A stretch of 64,000 nucleotides of DNA from an uncultured Clostridia bacterium (GTDB lineage Bacteria > Bacillota > Clostridia > Lachnospirales > CAG-274): positions 33,311-97,310 of the forward strand of contig CANRBC010000010.1 of NCBI GenBank assembly GCA_947628755.1. Direction: 5' to 3'. Shown here one piece after another: positions 1-8,774 of the stretch (positions are counted from its first letter, which is position 1; every line of letters starts with the position of its first letter). Both the position numbers and the translations under genes were made by a program. A model generated the notes under the pieces. That model did not search any database and was not told the DNA's origin. It worked only from the letters and a program-made list of their open reading frames with translations.

Positions 1-345
1 CCGTTTTCCATGCCTTCGGATTTAATATAATATGGTCTTTGCCTTCCCGGAAATACCTCCACAACTATAAGGCTATTTTGTCTGCATTCTGTATTGTAAT
101 ATCAGGTATTATCGTAGGTGTGCAAGAATCGGAAATTGCATTTGCAATAGCATCTATTTCATTAAAAATATTCTCCTTATTCACTCCCACAATATTGTGC
201 TCATCATCTATGCCAAATATAAGCTTTCCACCGCTGCCATTTGCAAAAGCAACAATAGTTTTCATATAATTTTTGCTGTTATTAGACCTTTCTATTTTAA
301 ATTCAATATTTTTAGATACACAATTTACAATTATCTCCTATTTTA
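1..345 (-). pseudogene. AlbA_2 (Schlafen-like) putative DNA-binding domain protein, frameshifted, continues beyond the left edge
   Basis: Minus-strand reading IEFKIERSNNSKNYMKTIVAFANGSGGKLIFGIDDEHNIVGV... is AlbA_2-like. After ...NADK the frame shifts near nt 70 and continues as SLIVVEVFPGRQRPYYIKSEGMENG to nt 1. Confidence 0.7.
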
Positions 346-635
346 TATTTATATACACAATTGCATCATGAATTGATGTGTATTACAAACAACTATTTCT
401 TGAATATGTCAATAGATAATTACCTAAAATTTCCATACGATTTTCTGATTTGCAAAATATTATGATTTTATAAAAGTTATTTTTAACAAATTATAGCTTA
501 TACAACTTTATTCTATAAGATTTTATATTATTTCTTTTTTAAAAAATAATATAGACATTTGAAACAATATGTGCTATTATAATATATATATTAATATTTA
601 AAATATGATTCTATTTATTTTAAAGGAGGTTTAAT

Positions 636-1142
636 ATGACAAAAAACAATAGTTCAAACAACCAAGTTATAGATACTGGCTTTTTCACAATAAAAGGAAA
701 TATTCTTCTTTCTGATAATATATTTATACAAATGAGCAACATAACAAGAGTATGGACAGGACAGCTGCCAAAAAAGCCATTACCTTTAATACCGGTAATT
801 ATCTTGATAATAGCAGGTATTATATTATTTGATATTAAAATCTGGTTAGCAATATTGGCAATTATAATTGCAGGTATTATAATATTTGTAAATGTTAAGC
901 AAACAGTATATCATGGAATAAATATTGAGTTAAATTCCGGCAATATCTACTCTTTTATATGTGATGATCCCTCTTATGTAAAAAAAGCTTTTGATTGTTT
1001 ATCCCAATGTATTTACAATAAAATAAATTACAACAAATATTATAAGATCAATTTAAATAATGGTGTTATCAATTCTGGAGTAATTAACTCAGGTAATATT
1101 GAAAGTTCAACAGTAGCAGGTGAAATTAATAATAATGTATAA
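636..1142 (+). CDS. DUF6232-like small membrane protein with C-terminal N/G-rich repeat motif
   Basis: ORF with RBS aaaggagg; TGFFTIKGNILLSDNIFIQMSNITRVWTG N-terminus, two hydrophobic TM segments, C-terminus NNGVINSGVINSGNIESSTVAGEINNNV. Confidence 0.75.
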   Translation: MTKNNSSNNQVIDTGFFTIKGNILLSDNIFIQMSNITRVWTGQLPKKPLPLIPVIILIIAGIILFDIKIWLAILAIIIAGIIIFVNVKQTVYHGINIELNSGNIYSFICDDPSYVKKAFDCLSQCIYNKINYNKYYKINLNNGVINSGVINSGNIESSTVAGEINNNV

Positions 1143-1470
1143 GAAAAAAACATTAAAAATAAATAATGGTTTTATAATAAACGGAACTGTAAATACAGGA
1201 AATATTATAAATAGCAATGTGAATGGTTCTGTAACATATAATAACTACTGGAAAGACATAGAAGATGAAATTGAAATACTTTGCGATAATTATAATAAAT
1301 TATATAATAACGTAAAGGACATTGAATTTTTAAAAAATATGGAAAGTGCAGCAAGAGAAAAAAACCAAAGCAAATTAAAAAAAATAATTAGCAGTGCTCC
1401 GGCTTTGATAAAAGCTTTTATTAAAGAGCTTGGTTTGAGCTTGCTCGTTCAATTAATAACTAATACTTGA
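1135..1470 (+). CDS. small protein with N-terminal N/G-rich motif and helical/amphipathic C-terminus
   Basis: ATG at 1135 overlaps the end of the previous ORF (GTG at 1120 also possible); NNGFIINGTVNTGNIINSNVNGSV near the N-terminus, C-terminal PALIKAFIKELGLSLLVQLI. Confidence 0.7.
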   Translation: MYKKKTLKINNGFIINGTVNTGNIINSNVNGSVTYNNYWKDIEDEIEILCDNYNKLYNNVKDIEFLKNMESAAREKNQSKLKKIISSAPALIKAFIKELGLSLLVQLITNT

Positions 1471-1476
1471 TTTTAA

Positions 1477-1512
1477 AAGCAAGGGCAGGATTTGTCTGTC
1501 CCGCCCTTGCTT
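1477..1512 (+). terminator. Rho-independent-like terminator
   Basis: aagcaagggc...gcccttgctt stem directly after the 1135-1470 ORF. Confidence 0.7.
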
Positions 1513-1571
1513 AAATAAATATCATTTTTATAATTTACACAAAATATGAAACAAATCCCTTCAAAGTCATT

Positions 1572-2390
1572 TCACAACCTCATAATAAGCATATTTCCCC
1601 TTGCCGTACAATCTTAGTTTATTCTCTCTAACAAGTTTGGTCAATACTCTTATCGTTTATTCGGCAAAGCTCCATTACATCCGCTCTTGTAACCTTATTA
1701 TCATTGCTTTTGGCAAATTTAATTATCATCTCAGGGTATCTTATTTTATCAATATTGGTTTGTCTGACATATCCGACTGTGTTTTTAGACTGCTTGTAGA
1801 CGCTTGAGCTTAAAATATAACTTCTGCCTCTTCCCGAACCGGTAGGCTATATCATTCCCGGTTCAACAAGTTTTTCCACTGTATTCCTTAACTTGACCTC
1901 AGATACATGTGTATCTTCACACGGTTCCTTAAAGCTCATTCTTCTGTTTCTTTTAAGTTCATTTAATGCCAGAAGTGAATTGAGCGGTATACTGGTACCT
2001 GTTTTGCCCAGCTCATCAGAAATCATTTTTACAAAAGCTTTATCCGGCAGTCCTCTATTTCAGCCTTAGAATTTTTGCCGCTTGATATAGCAATATGCTT
2101 CTGCTCTTTGGCACCTCAATATCAACATATCTCTTATCCTCCGCATTTATTAGCACAACTCTTACCGTTACAGGAGAAATTGTTCTGTTTGCAATAAAGG
2201 CAGCCAACTTTGTAATATCCCTGTGACTTTCATGTATTCCTGTTATTTCGCCATCATCCTCAATACCAAGGTATAAATGCCCTCCCTCAGTATTTAAAAG
2301 CGCCACTACTGTTTCAATAATAATGTCATCAGACAATTTCTTTACATCACTTTTAAACTCCCGTCTTTAAATCTTATATTCAAAATATAC
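1572..2390 (-). pseudogene. AlbA_2 putative DNA-binding domain protein remnant
   Basis: Minus-strand pieces ETVVALLNTEGGHLYLGIEDDGEITGI..., GLPDKAFVKMISDELGKTGTSIPLNSLLALNELKRN..., KLRNTVEKLVEPGMI*PTGSGRGRSYIL... spread over several frames with internal stops. Confidence 0.75.
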
Positions 2391-2557
2391 ATCCTTTTAT
2401 TTAACACTCGCAATATTAAAAGTCAAGTATTTATTTGTAGGTAATATTATTATCCTGCTTCTATTGGATTGTATATATGAAGTTTAGGTGCAGCTATTGG
2501 ATTTATAATAAAGGATAACTATTTATTATCAGAATATATATATGTGGTGGCAGATTA

Positions 2558-4531
2558 ATGAACGTATTAAAAATAGGAGCAATAAATGGTGTTACAGACA
2601 GACTACAACTATGTAATAAAGATAATTTAGAGGGGGTTGAATATCTTAAGAATGATTATTTAGACACAAATTCGTATTTTTGGAATGAACAATTAAAGGA
2701 ATCTAAAATTAATAACTGTATTAGTTTTATAACACAGAGTACCATACAATTACCCACAGAAATATTATGGGTCTTGAATAACAACGAGCAATTTATATTA
2801 AAATTGAGAAAAGCTAAAGATGCTATAAAAAACCCTTTTTTTTCATCTCAAGAACTATTTGCCTGTTTAGAAACTTTGCAGATTGCTTGTGAATTAATAT
2901 ATTATGCTGACACTGTTCCCTTTAAATTAAATGTAGCATCTGGATTTATGCAAAGCAATGAATCTGCAAAAGAAATGCTTGAAGGCTGTTTGCATTATTA
3001 TTGTAATCCATATTTATCATTTATAATCAATTGTGTTATGCCTTTAATCAGCAATTATTTTCCAGATATTATACTTTTAGAAGGTAAACCTAATATTGCT
3101 ACTTTTGCGATAGCAGTTTTAGCAAGAAAAATCTTTCCAGATTTAAAGATTGGAATATATGGACATTCTTCGGAGTATTATTCATTAAATAAAATTATTC
3201 ATCTTCTTCTTAAGAACAGGTATTTATTTAGTGTTTTTGACTTTATAATTAAAGATTATGATACAGATACAATTATAAAATTGTGTGACACATTAGAGTC
3301 TGGTGGAGAATTGCAAAATATCCCTAATTTAATATATACACCAGATAGAGGGAAAACCATTTACCAGAATTCATCAGAATGTACAAAAAATACTGAATTA
3401 CAAATAAGTAGTTCCTATAAACCTATAGATATAAAACTATTTCCTAATAACCATTGTTTTTGGAACAAGTGTTCATTTTGTGGAATTAATAGTAAATATA
3501 TAACATCCGAAGATCACAAATCATGGGACTTGAACAAGGCATTTCAAATTTTGGAGCATTTAAATCTACAAGGTATAAAAAAAATATGGCTTATTGACGA
3601 AGCAATACCAACAGACATTTTGAATTCTATCGCTCAAAAAATTAATGAAAAAAATTGGCATTTTGAATGGCATGTACGAACCAGAATAGATAAAAAACTT
3701 TTAAAAAGTAATGTTTGTGAGAACCTTGCTAATTCTGGATTAAAACACATATTATTAGGTCTAGAATCTGCTTCCGACAGAATTCTTAAACTGATGAACA
3801 AAACAAAAGATGATGATTATATTGAAACAGCGGAACTAATTGTAAAAAAGTTTACAGAAAACAATATATCGGTCCATTTCCCTGCTATAATAGGTTTTCC
3901 TACTGAAACTGATGACGAGCGGGATCAAACAATAAATTTTTTAAAATATTTGAGAGATACCTATTCTCTATTTACATATAACGTAAACATTTTAGAACTT
4001 GATGTCAGTAGTGATCTCTATAAAAATTTTGAAAAATATGATATTTGCAATTTATTTTATCCATGTACTCCATCATCGTTTATAGGTAATTCTATACAAT
4101 GGGGAAATGACATATCCGTTTTAAAAGAGATACAAAAGGAAGCTCTCTATTATTTGTTTCCATGGTATCCTAATAGTTCACTATTAAAAATAGACTTTTT
4201 TTACAAGTATTTGGAATATACAAGAATGCCTTTGAATAATAAAAACTGGGATAAAATGCATACGTTTAGAACAATTACTATAAACTCTGATAAAATATGT
4301 ATTAATGATTATTGTGATATGCTAAAATTAAAAAACGGTAAATATGCATTAATAAATCATAACACTTATCAATTTGTTATAGGTGGAGAAATATTAAATC
4401 AAATTTTCAACTATAAAAAATGGATACTGTGTAAAGACATCATTTATAAATTCCCTGAAAGATTAAGGAAAAATGTCCTAGATTTATTACAATGCTTATT
4501 AAATTATCAAATAATAAAGATAAGGAGGTAA
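2558..4531 (+). CDS. radical SAM protein (B12-type architecture) with PqqD/RRE-like C-terminal region
   Basis: 657 aa; CFWNKCSFCGI (CX4CX2C) radical SAM motif; HILLGLESASDRILKLMNK and GFPTETDDERDQT are typical radical SAM core; upstream Rossmann-like PDIILLEGKPNIATFAIAVLARKIFPDLKIGIYG; C-terminus YALINHNTYQFVIGGEILNQIFNYKKWILCKDIIYKF...LLQCLLNYQIIKI resembles PqqD. Confidence 0.85.
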   Translation: MNVLKIGAINGVTDRLQLCNKDNLEGVEYLKNDYLDTNSYFWNEQLKESKINNCISFITQSTIQLPTEILWVLNNNEQFILKLRKAKDAIKNPFFSSQELFACLETLQIACELIYYADTVPFKLNVASGFMQSNESAKEMLEGCLHYYCNPYLSFIINCVMPLISNYFPDIILLEGKPNIATFAIAVLARKIFPDLKIGIYGHSSEYYSLNKIIHLLLKNRYLFSVFDFIIKDYDTDTIIKLCDTLESGGELQNIPNLIYTPDRGKTIYQNSSECTKNTELQISSSYKPIDIKLFPNNHCFWNKCSFCGINSKYITSEDHKSWDLNKAFQILEHLNLQGIKKIWLIDEAIPTDILNSIAQKINEKNWHFEWHVRTRIDKKLLKSNVCENLANSGLKHILLGLESASDRILKLMNKTKDDDYIETAELIVKKFTENNISVHFPAIIGFPTETDDERDQTINFLKYLRDTYSLFTYNVNILELDVSSDLYKNFEKYDICNLFYPCTPSSFIGNSIQWGNDISVLKEIQKEALYYLFPWYPNSSLLKIDFFYKYLEYTRMPLNNKNWDKMHTFRTITINSDKICINDYCDMLKLKNGKYALINHNTYQFVIGGEILNQIFNYKKWILCKDIIYKFPERLRKNVLDLLQCLLNYQIIKIRR

Positions 4532-4537
4532 ATTATT

Positions 4538-4720
4538 ATGTATAAGGAGTTTATTTCATTTAAGAACTCAACAGAGTTTACCACTAAGGACAATACAAAC
4601 GCTACTGCAACAGCAAGTTATTTGTATAGTTCTTTGTCAGGTGGCGGCGGTAACGGAGGTGGCGGAGCAACCGGTGGGGGTGACAATAGTGGCACAAATG
4701 GTGGGGGCAAAACCAAATGA
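4538..4720 (+). CDS. glycine-rich 60-aa peptide, candidate RiPP precursor
   Basis: MYKEFISFKNSTEFTTKDNTNATATASYLYSSLSGGGGNGGGGATGGGDNSGTNGGGKTK; RBS aaggagg overlaps the radical SAM stop codon (coupled translation). Confidence 0.8.
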   Translation: MYKEFISFKNSTEFTTKDNTNATATASYLYSSLSGGGGNGGGGATGGGDNSGTNGGGKTK

Positions 4721-4762
4721 CCAACCATAAACATAACATATTAAATATTTAATATCTATTTG

Positions 4763-4798
4763 TTTAGGGAATGGATTTTAAATATCCATTCCCTAAAT
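4763..4798. terminator. bidirectional terminator-like hairpin
   Basis: tttagggaatggat...atccattccctaaa between convergent genes. Confidence 0.7.
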
Positions 4799-4806
4799 TA
4801 GAAAGA

Positions 4807-6276
4807 TTAATTTATATAATATTCTACAGATTTAATTACAGTCTTAGTTTTTTTTTGAAATTTTATAGGGCCTATTGAATAATCAAGTTTTTTGCAAACT
4901 TTTTCTTCAAATACCTTAGGGTTTCTTTCTCTGAGAACAGTTAATAAATTTTCGTTATCCCACTCATTATGTTTGTTGGATGCTTTTTCATGTCTGCTGT
5001 TTTCTATATCTTTAATAGCCTTAACACCACCAAATGAATAGTAAAATATCTGACATATTGTGAGAATATCATGTAGCTTACCAAAAATTGTTATAAATAA
5101 TTCATAAGGGGAATGATGAGAAATTTCAATCTTTGAAGTTATATCTGGATTTATATTTCTTATGACTTTTTCTGTATCAATTACTATAGGTGTTAAGTTT
5201 TCAGGTTCATTACATTTTATATTTGTTGTCAGTTCAATAGTTGCACAGGGATATTCATTTGAATTATTCAATAATATATTTTTTATTTCATCTATATAAT
5301 TTATATATCCTTTTTTAACATTATATGGAACTTTATCTGGTTGTATCTCACTTTTAATTATATTATAGATTTTATGTAATTCTTTTTTATTGAACAGACC
5401 CACATTTGCAATAAATTGGCATATATTATATAAGGAATCAAAATCCTCTTGTTTTATGGAATAATCAATTGCCTTAGGCAGCAGATAACTAATTTTTTCT
5501 GTTTGCTTATTTATTAGATAAATATTTAACACAGAAAAATATTGTCTTGTCTCCATATAATAAGGTATAAGCTTAAATATTAATTCTTTTGCTGTTACAA
5601 AATCCACTTCTTTTTTATTTCCAAGAGAAAACTTAACTGAACCTACATTTTTTTCAAAAATATTAGATAAACCAATATTGGTAACTAAGTCCAATATAGG
5701 GAAAATTATATTATCAAATTTTACATCATCATGAAATCTACAGTAACGTATTCCTATATTTCTGAGATCCATGTTAGTGAACTTAGTATTTTTTATTATA
5801 GCACGTTCAAATGAAGAATCTTTAATGTCACATGCATTGAATGTGCTGTTTTCCAAATATATATCTCTAAAGGAAACTCCTTCAAATCTTATTTTTTTAA
5901 AATTTACATTTATAAACTGACTAAAATTAAACCCCGTATTTTCTATCAAGAATTTTTCTTTTCGTTCAAAATCACATCCAGAAAAATTACAGTAATTAAA
6001 ATTGGCGCCACTAAAAAAACAATCATAAAATTTACAAACATTAAAAATTGAAAAAGCTCCATTACTTGCTTTAAATCTAGAAAAATTAAATCTACAATTA
6101 TTATATCTTGGCTTTTCTATTAAACTACCTGGAAATTCACTTCCAAAATCTCTGTTATCAGCATCTTTTGGCGGAATATGGGCATATTCTTCTGATTTTA
6201 CAGAAAACTCTCTAAACATTTGGACTGCTTCAACAAAAGCTAAATTGTTATCTTCTTTCTTTACAATTTTATCCAT
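4807..6276 (-). CDS. pentapeptide-repeat protein
   Basis: Repeats such as CKFYDCFFSGANFNYCNFSGCDF, STFNACDIKDSSFERAIIKNTKFTNMDL; long non-repeat C-terminal half. Confidence 0.85.
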   Translation of the reverse strand: MDKIVKKEDNNLAFVEAVQMFREFSVKSEEYAHIPPKDADNRDFGSEFPGSLIEKPRYNNCRFNFSRFKASNGAFSIFNVCKFYDCFFSGANFNYCNFSGCDFERKEKFLIENTGFNFSQFINVNFKKIRFEGVSFRDIYLENSTFNACDIKDSSFERAIIKNTKFTNMDLRNIGIRYCRFHDDVKFDNIIFPILDLVTNIGLSNIFEKNVGSVKFSLGNKKEVDFVTAKELIFKLIPYYMETRQYFSVLNIYLINKQTEKISYLLPKAIDYSIKQEDFDSLYNICQFIANVGLFNKKELHKIYNIIKSEIQPDKVPYNVKKGYINYIDEIKNILLNNSNEYPCATIELTTNIKCNEPENLTPIVIDTEKVIRNINPDITSKIEISHHSPYELFITIFGKLHDILTICQIFYYSFGGVKAIKDIENSRHEKASNKHNEWDNENLLTVLRERNPKVFEEKVCKKLDYSIGPIKFQKKTKTVIKSVEYYIN

Positions 6277-6377
6277 AATATATTCTCCCTGTAAAAATAT
6301 TATAATAAATAGTTATCCTTTATCCCATTATATTACAAATCTTTACAATAATCAAGTCCTTATTACAATTTAAATAC

Positions 6378-6945
6378 TTAGAGTTGATTAACAATAATAT
6401 CAAATTCACTGTCGGGGAGGTCATATCCGCTCAATATACCGCCGCTGTTTATATCCTTTACTCTTATCAGATAATTATTTCCCGATTCCTCAATATGCGT
6501 CATGGTGTTGTAGCCTTCATATCCCCTGTCCAATATATAGATAGCCTTGCATGGTAAATCAAGCCTGTCTACCATTGTATTTAAGGCTTTTCTTTCATTG
6601 CTTTTTCTTCTTGTCTGTATACATACATCAACTATGTTTTGTTCAAAAGATCGTAGACAGCGTTTAGATGTATTATGTTGTAGGCTTTTAAGGTTTTTTA
6701 TTGTAAAATTAACGTTCCTTGTTATTGGGATTGGCTGCATAGTTAAGGTAAGCGCCGTCAACAGCCAGCAGTCTATTGTTTTTGTAGGTTTTTGCAAAAG
6801 AAAGCTTTTTATTAAATTTCTTAATCAGGTGTTCAAAGGCATAAAGCTGTATTTTACTGCGCTGCTGAATAAAAGCAGATTTTGAGGGAGAAAAGTCAAG
6901 CTTTCTGTTTCTGACAAAATCCCTGCCGGGATTTTTAACAAACAA
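6378..6945 (-). pseudogene. IS4-type DDE transposase remnant, frameshifted
   Basis: LLAVDGAYLNYAANPNN...(frameshift)...KALNTMVDRLDLPCKAIYILDRGYEGYNTMTHIEESGNNYLIRVKDI; DRGYEGYN and YLIRVKD motifs typical of IS4-type transposases. Confidence 0.75.
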
Positions 6946-7259
6946 ATATACATTTTTCCATTAAATTAATTTTTTTAATTACTTTTAAGTTTTACTGAGT
7001 AGTTTAGCATTTGCAAAGCCTCCTAAAAAATAAAGTCATTTAATCGGCTTTGCCGCAAATTTTTATAGATTTGCCAATAGTTTAAAAAAATTAATTGATT
7101 TTTTCAATAGTAACAACGATTTCTAATCTCCCCATCATCGATATTCCACAGTATCATAATAAAAATTCTTTTTCTTTTCGGCACATATTTATTTTAAACT
7201 TGTTATTATCCCGCGATTATAGTATAATTGACTTAATAATGGTTTGGGAGAAGCAGAAT

Positions 7260-7775
7260 ATGAGTACCGAATATTTACTTGTGGACGGATACAATATAAT
7301 ATTTGCCTGGGAGGAGCTGAGAAGGCTTGCCGAGGAGAGCATAGATGCCGCAAGGGACAGGCTCATAAACATTATGTGCAACTACCAGGGCGTAAGGAAA
7401 ATGGAGCTTATACTTGTGTTTGACGCCTATAAGGTAGCGGGCGGAACAGGCAGCGTTACAAAGGAAGGCAATATATACGTGGTATATACCAAGGAGGCGG
7501 AAACTGCCGACCAATATATAGAAAAGACAAGCCATGAGCTTTCCAGAAACAACAAGGTATCCGTTGCTACATCGGACGGTCTGGAGCAGGTAATAATATT
7601 GTCTCAAGGCTCTCTGAGAATGTCTGCAAGGGATTTGTATACCGACGTTCACTCGGTTACAAAGGATATAAGAGAAAGAATAGACGAAATAAGACCTGTC
7701 AAGAACAATATGCTTATGGATAATCTGGACAAGGAGGCGGCGGACTTCCTTGAAAGGCTTAGAAGAAAGAAGTGA
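7260..7775 (+). CDS. yacP: NYN (PIN-like) domain ribonuclease, YacP family
   Basis: MSTEYLLVDGYNIIFAWEELRRLAEESIDAARDRLINIMCNYQG...; adjacent to sigH as in many Firmicutes. ATG at 7260 preferred over the ORF-track start. Confidence 0.9.
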   Translation: MSTEYLLVDGYNIIFAWEELRRLAEESIDAARDRLINIMCNYQGVRKMELILVFDAYKVAGGTGSVTKEGNIYVVYTKEAETADQYIEKTSHELSRNNKVSVATSDGLEQVIILSQGSLRMSARDLYTDVHSVTKDIRERIDEIRPVKNNMLMDNLDKEAADFLERLRRKK

Positions 7776-7779
7776 TAAA

Positions 7780-8394
7780 ATGGCTGAATATGAAAATATG
7801 TCCTACGAAGACCTTGTAATGCGTGTGCAGAAGCAAAACGACACTTTGGCTCTGGAATACCTTATAAACAACAAGGGCAGAAGCCTTATAAGGAAAAAGA
7901 CAAGAGGCTACTTTATACTTGGCGCAGACAAAGAGGACGTTATACAGGAGGGAATGGTAGGCTTATACAAGGCAATAAGGGATTTCAATGCGGATAAGGA
8001 GGTCAGCTTCGTATCCTTTGCGGAGCTTTGCATAAACAGACAGATAATAAGCGCCATAAAGGCGGCAGGAAGACAGAAGCATTCGCCCCTTAATTCCTCC
8101 GTATCCATGGACAGACAGGTATCCGATGACGACGACGCCACATATCTGGACTATATAAGCCGCTCAGACATCAATCCCGAGGAGCTTGTAATAGGCAAGG
8201 AAAGCCGAAAGGCTATGGAAAGAGCCATTGTGGATTCCCTCAGTAAAATGGAGCAGAGGGTACTGGCTCTCTATCTTAAGGGCAAAAGCTATACCGAAAT
8301 CGCCGTAATTATGGGCAAGGAGGAAAAGAGCATAGACAACGCCCTGCAAAGAATAAAGAAAAAGGTGGAAAAAATAGCCTACAGGAAGGGCTGA
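7780..8394 (+). CDS. sigH: RNA polymerase sigma-H factor
   Basis: YFILGADKEDVIQEGMVGLYKAIRDFNADKEVSFVSFAELCINRQIISAIKAAGRQKHSPLNSSVSMD is diagnostic of SigH; synteny with yacP. Confidence 0.93.
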   Translation: MAEYENMSYEDLVMRVQKQNDTLALEYLINNKGRSLIRKKTRGYFILGADKEDVIQEGMVGLYKAIRDFNADKEVSFVSFAELCINRQIISAIKAAGRQKHSPLNSSVSMDRQVSDDDDATYLDYISRSDINPEELVIGKESRKAMERAIVDSLSKMEQRVLALYLKGKSYTEIAVIMGKEEKSIDNALQRIKKKVEKIAYRKG

Positions 8395-8679
8395 GTATAG
8401 AATATTCAAAAATTTGAAATAGCAATATACACAAAATAATTATAACTTTTATCCTATATGTGTTATAATCCTAAGAATATATGCACAAAAAATCGTCTCA
8501 AAATTAAAAAATACGCAACAATATTTGTATGTTTTGCATAGTGTTGTGTTTTTAAAAATGAAATTTTTAACAAAAAATACAAAATACACTCTTGTTTGTT
8601 GAATTTTTTTGTACACTATGATAAAATAATTTCAACGGGAAGTTAGTAAATCAGGGAGAAAAATAAGGTAAAAGAACTG

Positions 8680-8710
8680 TGCCGCTGTTTTTTCAGCGGC
8701 ATTTTTCTTT
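8680..8710 (+). terminator. hairpin plus T-tract
   Basis: tgccgctg tttttt cagcggca tttttcttt. Confidence 0.7.
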
Positions 8711-8774
8711 GCTCGGCGTTGCATTTAGCTAACAAATGTCTTATAATTAAAATAAAAACAAGGAGGAATGTAAT

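Noticed and set aside
4640-4720. Gly-rich tail of the 60-aa ORF as a low-complexity artefact
   Set aside because: Good RBS overlapping the radical SAM stop, clean stop codon and following terminator support a real gene; kept as a candidate precursor.
6378-6945. Intact insertion sequence
   Set aside because: Transposase is split over frames and lacks its C-terminal part; no convincing terminal inverted repeats found, so called a remnant.
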